A DNA stretch of 64,000 bases from Turritopsis dohrnii. Taxonomy: Eukaryota > Cnidaria > Hydrozoa > Anthoathecata > Oceaniidae. The notes below the pieces were generated by a model. That model was not told the DNA's origin, did not search any database, and worked only from the letters and a program-made list of their open reading frames with translations. The translations under genes were made by a program, and so were the position numbers. The DNA is taken from contig BQMF02000235.1 of NCBI GenBank assembly GCA_027922465.2, positions 248,001-312,000 on the forward strand, in the 5' to 3' direction. Shown piece by piece: positions 57,288 to 64,000 of this stretch (positions within the stretch are counted from its first letter, which is position 1; each line of letters starts with the position of its first letter).

Positions 57288-58870
57288 GGACTGCTGGTTT
57301 TGATTTTTAAGCCACTTGGAAAAATGATGTTTTGATTCAGGGATTTTAGAACGGACTTTGGAGGCAACAGACGAAAAAAATTCATTAAATGTCTCTGAAA
57401 CTGTTAAAGGATCTGAGGTAACAGAGTTTTTTACAAGCAAGGAGATATCCTGTTCGTCTTAGAATTTTGAACTGAGATGATTTCTTTAATACCAGACCAA
57501 ATCTTTCTCAAATTATTACTGTTAGTGACAAAATACCTGTTATGACAAAGCTTCTTACTAAGGCGCAAAAGAGTAACGATACGATTACGATAAAACTTAT
57601 ATCTGGAGAAAAGGAAATCTCTCAGACCAGGGTCATCTGTATTATTGATGTCACCTAGGATACTATCTCGAATTTTCATGGACGTTAAAAGTCCTTTTGT
57701 TATCCAAGGTTTACTTTGTAAATTAGCTTGCTTTTTGGTGAGTTTAGTCAAAGGCACGTGTTTGTCATAAAGAACAAGAAAAAAGCGTTGAAAGATGCAT
57801 CAGAGTCATTATTTTTGACTATAAGAATTTCATCCCAATTATTATTGCTAAAGTCCTGATAAAATTTTCCTTGATCAAACTTAGACCAGTTTCGTACCAT
57901 ACCTTTTGGCTTAGAAGACATAGATTTCAGTTTTAAATCAAGAAAAAGAAACTGTGGTAAGTGGTCCGAGATCCCAATAGTGAGTTTACCAGAAGTTGAG
58001 GTAAAACTGTTTGCAGACAAAAAAATATTGTCAATCAAAGTGTTCGATTGGCTAGTAATACGGGTTGGTAGAGTAATATATGGTAAAAATTGATATGAAC
58101 CAAGAGAAAATTAGAATGTGAAGATATACAATCACTGTTCAGAAGATTAATGTTAAAATCTCCTAGAAGAACACAAAGTTTATTCTCTTTAGAAACTTTG
58201 TTCAGAAAAGGTGACAAAAAACTTTCATTAAAAACTTCAAATTCCATTGAAGGATGCCAAAAAACCGATTCTAGGCAGCCACTTGAGAAAAGAAGGGTAG
58301 AAAAGTCATCACGAGGAACACATGTCAATTTGTTCGAGATGTAAAGGCCTGCCCCACCCACTTCAGTTTCCGAGGTTGTGTGCATAAAATAATAGTCTGG
58401 AAAGTTGATATTACCTGATGAATTGTTATGTAGTCTAGTTTCAGTAATCCCCAAGATATCAAAAGAATGCTCAAGTAAAGCTGATAAAGAGGAAAGTTCG
58501 CTAAAGTGTTTTTCTAAAGACGAGATGTTCAAATGAAAAAAAGAAAAATTTTCTTTAGAGGGAATAGATTTAAAGTCTTCAATACTATAGTATTTACAGT
58601 TGATATGGCTAACTCCCTCAATGATTTCATCTTGATGTAGAGAACCAAATGTATTAAGGCTGTTAAGTTTTGTAAAAAAAGATTTAAGGCTACTTAAATT
58701 TTGACTATGTTGTGGGCCGTTGGAACTTTTGTCAGAAAATGGGAAAACATCCTGTCTACACGATTTACAGAGCCAAATGTCTTACAGATGTTTAGATTCA
58801 ATACCATTACACTTAGCATGTGACCATGCTTTACAAGACTGACAAAAATGTGAATTAGTTGGTCTTAGTT
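57288..58870 (-). mobile_element. LINE X, 5' half: PHD remnant and endonuclease
   Basis: Minus strand: a PHD-like remnant (CKAWSHAKCNGIESK, a stop, then WLCKSCRQDVFPF). Then 58532-58035 (ILGITETRLHN, GGAGLYISNKL, LCVLLGDFNINLL), 58038-57748 and 57757-57431 in shifting frames, and SVTSDPLTVSETFNEFF just before LINE 2. It joins the RT half at 34250 in order and orientation. 5'-truncated near 58870. Inactive. Confidence 0.8.
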
Positions 58871-59321
58871 GGTATTAAGGTTTTCCTAGTTCCGGCACGC
58901 TCTTTACAGTTGTATGATACCAGGGTTGATTAATTTGTATGCATAATGAAGAAAATCATATTTTCGAAATGATATTAGTGACAAGTTGAACGCTCATTAC
59001 ACTTGATTACAATGTGTTTACGACATAAATCGTTTTAGTGGTTACATTATTGATCGATTAAATATTAGTGTTGGCTAGTGGTTTTGTATTGTGGTTAAAA
59101 TGTTTATTATGGTTTGTTATTAAAATAATTGTTAGAAGCGCTGGCGTGAATTGAATGTAAGTTTAATTTTTCTAGATTAATGTATTGGAAGAAAAAAATA
59201 CAAGTGATATGAATGGCAGTGGAGTCAAAATCCAAGTATAAAGATTTTACTACGTTGAATTAGGGAATAGGTTATTGTTTGTTCATTTGTTTGTGTTGAC
59301 ATTATTGTACTTTACAACATT

Positions 59322-60422
59322 TAGACTTCACGGTCCAAAGTATCGTTGTATCAATATTTTTGTGGCGAACGTTACGATCATATGGAGAGAAAAGACGGCA
59401 ATATAAACATGTTGTCGTGATGAATTCTTATGACTGTGAGAGTGGTGATTTCCTTGTACGTGTTGATCTGGTTTTCGAATCAAACACTTTTTCATTTTCT
59501 TGCAAGAAAAGATTCCTTTGCTAACTTCAGGCTAACTTCAATGACTTTGTCTAGATAAATGAATTTGCTATTGTATCAGCAGTTGTCAATGATGACCAGA
59601 TTGCAGCTGAATGCAACTGTTCTACTTATGCAACAATTCTTTCTACGAATGAACCCGAAGACATTTCAGTTTCATCCTGCTGTCACTGTCGGCTGTTGCA
59701 TGAAATATTGTTAGTCACTTCTGAAACTGTTCCGTCTTATATAAATATGGAAAAAATTCGTAATGCACAATCACAAGTCGTCAATGCTGTTGTGTTGTTG
59801 CCCTCTAAATCAAGTGTTGATCGTTTTTGTGTAACAACCAGCTGCTCTACTGCATTCGTTACACTTTTCAATGTGTCTGGTACATCGAAAACAATCGTAT
59901 CATGCAGTTCGTCAGTATGCAAAATGTCTGAAGGTTATTCTCGTAATATCAAATATCTACAGAAGAGTGATGTTCTTTGTCCACATTTGGATGCCTTTCG
60001 TGCTTTTTATTTTGAACAAATGATCGCAAATACATTTGACTGTGTTGATGGTGTTACTGAAGATGATATCTTGGAATATGATGACGAAAATCCAGTTATC
60101 CTACCTGAAGAAAAGGTAGTGTTTTCATACATATTAAAATAGTTGAATACCATCCACTCGGACCGAGGATAATTCTTGTTAATGCTGAGTGGAACTAATT
60201 TGTATCCATATCATTATGGCTAAATTTTCTTGCACATATTTTGCTTTAGTGGAAAGATGTTTTTAACGTGGATACGGGTTTATGGAATTTGGGTCCAAAT
60301 TCTCCCAGCCAAAAGAAAGTTGATACAGTCCAAAACTCAAAGATGACATCTGTAAAAGAATTTCTGCTGGCGACGACTTGGAGTTTTTCCCAGAAATCGA
60401 TGATGAGAATTGTCGCTGTGAG
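59322..60422 (+). CDS. Exons of an HMGXB3/KDZ-like gene, N-terminal Cys-rich part
   Basis: The clearest exon is 59555-60115 (acceptor TTTGTCTAG, donor GTAGTG): INEFAIVSAVVNDDQIAAEC, CCHCRLLHEILL, TTSCSTAF, CSSSVCKMSEGYSRNIKYL, VLCPHLDAFRAFYF, then an acidic end. The next exon begins 60250 in phase (WKDVFNVDTGLWNLGPN) and ends at donor GAG|GTATAT; its end is open in another frame (DDLEFFPEIDDENCRCE), suggesting a frameshift. A preceding exon from about 59325 is likely but its frame is unsettled. The Cys/His spacing resembles the region before the KDZ core in HMGXB3-like proteins. No core follows; repeats begin at 60.42 kb. It could be the far part of the gene at 29.96-32.28 kb. Confidence 0.5.
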
Positions 60423-60424
60423 GT

Positions 60425-60784
60425 ATATATATTTATATATATATGAAGTCAAAAAAACTAATGCATCATATACAAGTTTTCGAGTTATTCTCTTCGTCAG
60501 GTATTTATATATATATATGTATATAAATATGTTCCCAAAGCAGCATTTTTGTAGTTTAAAAAAAATATATGTTCAAAAAAACTACATTTTAAACAACGTT
60601 TAAAAGATTTTTCGATTTTGTTAACCTGACGAAGAGAAATCGAAACGTTGTTTAAAATGTAGTTTTTTTAAACATACATGTATATAAATATATATATGAT
60701 ACGGGTGCAGCTGATATAAAACCTGAGGCCTGACGAAGAGAAATGGAAACGTTGTTACAAAATGTAGTTTTTTGAACAAATACA
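60425..60784. repeat. TATA microsatellites and inverted/direct repeats around CTGACGAAGAG
   Basis: (TA)n runs alternate with CTCTTCGTCAGG (about 60490) and CCTGACGAAGAGAAAT (about 60627 and 60730). GTTCAAAAAAACTACATTTT (about 60571) is the inverse of a block near 60650. This is probably the wreck of a retroelement terminus. Confidence 0.6.
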
Positions 60785-60842
60785 TCTTATTATAATAATC
60801 CGCGATTGTGCATACCACTTTTATTTTAGAGAGTGATATATG
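60785..60842 (+). mobile_element. Helitron family A 5'-end stub
   Basis: TCTTATTATAATAATCCGCG followed by a CTTTTATTTTAGAGAGTGAT-like block, matching 35237-35295 and the inverse of 18299-18242. It stops at about 60842. No 3' end follows. Confidence 0.8.
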
Positions 60843-60867
60843 TGACTGTCCAGGGGATTTTGATAAC

Positions 60868-61085
60868 AAACCATAAAACGTTTTTCAAAAAACGTTAAAA
60901 ACGATAATTAAACAATGGAAGAAAACGTTAAAAAACGTTTTTATGAAAAAGTAAAAACGTTTTTATGGAAACGATAAAACGTTACAAAATTCGAAAGCAA
61001 AAACGTTAAAAACGTTTTTTGTTAAAAACGTTTTTTCGTTAAAAAACGTTTTTTACGTTAAAAAAACGTTAAAACGCTTTTTAGT
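60868..61085. repeat. AACGTT-rich low-complexity palindromic cluster
   Basis: About 215 bp built from AAAACGTTTTT/AAAACGTTAAAAACG variants. The self-complementary hexamer AACGTT recurs many times in both phases. It has no coding potential. Confidence 0.8.
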
Positions 61086-61739
61086 TAAAAAAGATTACTT
61101 GTTTTGCCTCCACGATACAGATAAACTTTGAATAATAACTTTTATGCTACCTAGGAAACCTGTTTAAATTTTATTGATACTAACAATAATAATAATAACA
61201 AGAATGCCTAAAGTGTGATACGAATTATGTTTCAAAGAATATATGTTTTTTTTATTTTTCTGAGACATGCGACCTTCAATCGGAGCTACTCGTGAAAGAA
61301 ACGGGTTTAATCAGCAGTTTATGAACCCAGCGATTACCGAAACGGTAAATCTTCTGTTAGTTTTCCGTTCCGCTTCGTTCCACGAGAAGCGTGGTGTTCT
61401 GAGAAAGCGTGGTCAGAGGTAGTACTGAGAAGATCTTCATATCTGTAGATATCGTTTAAATTCTAGCATACTTTTCTTCTATGGAGTTTCAGTTCGGATT
61501 CTTCCTGAAATGTTATGGACCTTTTCATTTTATTTTTTGCTGGAATCATTTTTCTGGAAAATGTGTGGTGCTCAGTATTTTCTCAGTGTTTTCTCCAAAG
61601 TTCCACCCATCAAATTGAAACTTGCAAAGTGAATGAATGTATGTGTGACATTGATGTGAATGAATCTAGTGGTGTCAAAAGTATAATGCTGGTAGTTTGT
61701 GGTTGTGAAAATGGGTGGCGTAACAATTGTGTGTAGATG

Positions 61740-61870
61740 GTCCTAGGGGGTAGGTGATACATTGCGTGGAATCTCACTCAACTAACATATCTCATTCATT
61801 ATTGCCCCTTTGTTATCCATCTTTGTATTACAGGAGAAACAGGAAAAAGGAGAAAACAGAGATTTCAGAG
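61740..61870. repeat. Degraded copy of part of the BEN-domain gene
   Basis: GTAGGTGATACATTG, AACTAACATATCTC and TTGTATTACAGGAGAAA match, in order, segments of the BEN gene's first exon at 62977-63065. The copy has diverged and has no frame. Confidence 0.45.
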
Positions 61871-62154
61871 CAAACTACTATCAAGCTACTGTGTTTCTCA
61901 AACTGATTTCATATATCAAAGTGCTCAAACAATTACAACGTAAGTAAATACAAATCTTAAGCATATTAAAATTCTACTAAATTCACTTGCTCCCAAGGAT
62001 AATGTTAAGACTTTTTTTTTTAAACTAAAAAATTTTCCTTGTTGACAATACTGAAAGGAATATTTTGTAACTTTTCTGATAAATGGAATTCCAGGAAAAA
62101 AATTAATTCGAATTATTTTATGATTTCAAGAATATAATGATATAGGAAAAGCTA

Positions 62155-62514
62155 CCTTGAGGGAATTAATTTTGGCAGGAACTTAATTTCGCAAGATTTT
62201 TTGGGTGAAAAATTAATATTCGTGAGAACTAATTTTCGCAAAGTAATCAAATTTACATTCGTGAAAATTAATTTTCATGAGTATTGCAAGTTGTCAAAAA
62301 TAATAATTGATAAATAAAAGAAAGTCCTGAGAGTCTTGAAAACAAGAATTGAAAAAACAAGAAATTTTCACCTCAGAAAACTTAATTTCAAGAAAATTAA
62401 ATTTTGAGAATGCCTTCATTTTTAATATTTTCATGGGAATTTAATTTTGTGATTATTTCAAAAATTTGCAAAACTCATGAAATTTAATTCCTGTCAAAAT
62501 TAATTCCCTTAAGG
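62155..62514. mobile_element. Older MITE related to 51071-51433, TA target
   Basis: 360 bp with inverted ends (CCTTGAGGGAATTAATTTTG / CAAAATTAATTCCCTTAAGG), TA on both sides, and internal AATTTCGCAA/AATTTTCGTG repeats that look like decayed AATTTCGCGG units. Confidence 0.8.
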
Positions 62515-62622
62515 TAATCAGATACAACCACCTTTTTTGTTTCTTTACTACTTCTAAAATTGTTTGACTTTTTACTTTTCAGTATAGAAAAATTCATTGA
62601 ATTGAATTAGAGGTGATTGCAT

Positions 62623-63365
62623 CTAGCTCTTCATTAACTGAAATCTATGACTCCGCAATTTCAGGTTCAACTTGGCATAGCATTGATCCCAACTTTCACC
62701 ACTGCTGCCAAAACGTGACATGACCTGCTGCCTCACCCAATTAATCTTCATTGGGTCCAACTTCCGTAGCCCTTTTTTCCCAGACAAGTTAGAGTACTTC
62801 AGCTCTTCTTCAGTAAAAATTGACTTGATCAGATTGAACGCACAGTCACACAAGCTGTTTGAACTGAACAGAATCTGTGCCACAGTAAATGAATGTCCGG
62901 GTGTCATGTGTGTCATGGTGGCAGATTCTGGTTGAGCCATTGGTTGGTGCAGCAAGTTCATGTATGGCCCAGCTGGGGTAGGTGGTACATTGTCTCCTAT
63001 CTCATTTAACATATCTCCCTCACTAGTACCTTCATTTTCTCCTTGTGTTACAGGAGAAAACAAAGATGTTTGTGATGATTCCTGCTGAGCAGATGATATG
63101 TGTTGAGATATCAGCTGTGACATATCTTCACTGGGGACAATTTGGGAGTCGTCACATGAAGTTGGTGCTTGAGCAAGTTGGTTCTTGATTTGCTCCACGC
63201 ATGCTGCTATACCCGCAATGGCTTTTTCCAGTTTATCCAAGCGCTTGCCACATTCACAGTAAGGAGGACTGTTTGTGTTTCTCTGTGCACTTTCACGATG
63301 GTTTTTTTTTCTATTGATTTTTTATGTTTTTTCAGGTACTCGTCATACGATTTCAGACTGTTCAT
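62623..63365 (-). CDS. BEN-domain protein, C-terminal exon
   Basis: Minus-strand exon. From the acceptor at CTAG|ATG (63363-63365) it starts MNSLKSYDEYLKKHKK, then an A9 run where one more A would join it to NHRESAQRN, SPPYCECGKRLDKLEKAIAG, a Gln/Ser-rich linker and a C-terminal BEN-like domain: SIFTEEELKYSNLSGKKGLR, LDPMKINWVRQQVMSRFG and WDQCYAKLNLKLR. It ends at 62623. BEN domains bind DNA and chromatin factors. The homopolymer may be a read error or a real frameshift. The exon at 63947-64000 appears to belong upstream. Confidence 0.75.
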
Positions 63366-63369
63366 CTAG

Positions 63370-63946
63370 AAAAGAAATGTAGTGATTATGCGCATTTAGT
63401 CATATCATTTGTTTATAATGTTTACATTAGGGGACCATATATTTAATACTTCACTAAGTGCAGGAAAAGGAGGTACATTTTATGTGATTGAATTAAAAAT
63501 TATAGTGAACTCTTAACTGTGTGTTCTGTAACTGAAACTCCACCTTCCTTTACAAATTGTGCATTTTATGTGATTGAAGTTGTTTTATTTACTTCGTGTG
63601 TGACTGAATTACTTGCCACCTCTGAAGGGATTTCTGCCATAGTTGAATGCTATGGAATTAACAAAGGTCCTTGTAAATTATGCCAGTTCAATTCTTTCTT
63701 GTTCTTGACTATTTTAAGTGGCTCCTCCCACTCTATCTGTTATGACCCCCAAATAATGAATTTGAAAGTGTTAATTGCCTCTACAGTTAGGAAGGACAGA
63801 GTGCATTTTTTCCCCAATTAAATCAAAAGTTTCATATAACAAAGTCGTATATTAAATGTTTGTTGTGATCACTGTGGAGGAGTACAATTTAAATTAATTT
63901 ATAACACTAGTTCCTTCACAATTGGTGAAGTGTTGCTGTCACTTAC
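63370..63946. other. Probable intron of the BEN-domain gene
   Basis: Mostly AT-rich. A short reverse-strand stretch near 63620-63660 between AATTCCATAG and GTAATTC could be a small exon, but its frame is not supported. Nothing else seen. Confidence 0.35.
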
Positions 63947-64000
63947 TATCAATGCAACATCCCCAGTGTTGTTCGATACCTCGCTCTCTTCAATGCTGCT
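63947..64000 (-). CDS. Upstream exon of the BEN-domain gene, cut by the window edge
   Basis: In reverse the open frame SSIEESEVSNNTGDVALI runs to a strong donor (ATA|GTAAGTG) at 63946. Ser/Glu-rich, as in the linker of the next exon. The start lies outside the window. Confidence 0.45.

Noticed and set aside
60620..60760. CCTGACGAAGAGAAAT...CGAAACG as a hammerhead ribozyme, as found in Penelope-like elements
   Set aside because: CTGACGA and GAAAC are present, but the bases between them cannot form a stem II and the two copies differ there, so the fold is not supported.
61515..61736. Secreted Cys-rich protein (hydrophobic start, several Cys)
   Set aside because: No splice or homology support, and the adjacent sequence looks like a degraded copy of the BEN gene on the other strand.

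Overview
The window looks like an AT-rich invertebrate animal genome, most likely cnidarian or another early-branching metazoan (low confidence on the group). Genes are intron-rich with short introns. The sequence is dominated by KDZ-type DNA transposons, Helitrons, PHD-endonuclease and CR1-like LINEs, and MITEs. I see no rRNA genes, CRISPR arrays, prokaryotic operons or intact viruses.

1-7.99 kb: the 3' part of a multi-exon KDZ transposase gene of the HMGXB3-like kind (+), a 97-bp tandem repeat, and the last two exons of a convergent minus-strand gene (exons 5923-6113 and 7783-7971).

7.998-27.914 kb: a candidate ~19.9-kb DNA transposon with 114-bp terminal inverted repeats and a 7-bp target duplication (CCCATGG). 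It sits in a short phase-1 intron of the minus-strand gene, whose upstream exons resume at 27958-28020 and 28285-28341. It carries a KDZ transposase gene with all three catalytic acidic positions (9570-14154). It also carries a seven-exon gene (15257-20431) for a predicted 444-aa homeodomain-like + HMG-box-like + chromodomain protein. Two Helitrons lie head to head in intron 3 of that gene.

28.3-32.3 kb: a possible bidirectional promoter region with a G-rich tract, then a multi-exon plus-strand gene of unknown family (29956-32279).

32.3-58.9 kb: a six-deep nest of insertions. A minus-strand PHD-EN-RT LINE is split by a plus-strand CR1-like LINE. That LINE is split by two tandem Helitrons joined CTAG-to-TC. 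The first Helitron encodes a spliced ~1476-aa RepHel protein plus an unusual gene with seven consecutive 21-27-nt micro-exons. The second Helitron is interrupted by a fold-back TIR transposon, which holds another LINE, which holds a MITE.

58.9-64 kb: exons resembling the N-terminal part of an HMGXB3/KDZ-like gene (+), AT/AACGTT-rich repeats, a Helitron 5' stub, a MITE and a minus-strand BEN-domain gene.

All exon models come from reading splice signals and phase by eye. Family assignments come from recognised motifs and no search was run.
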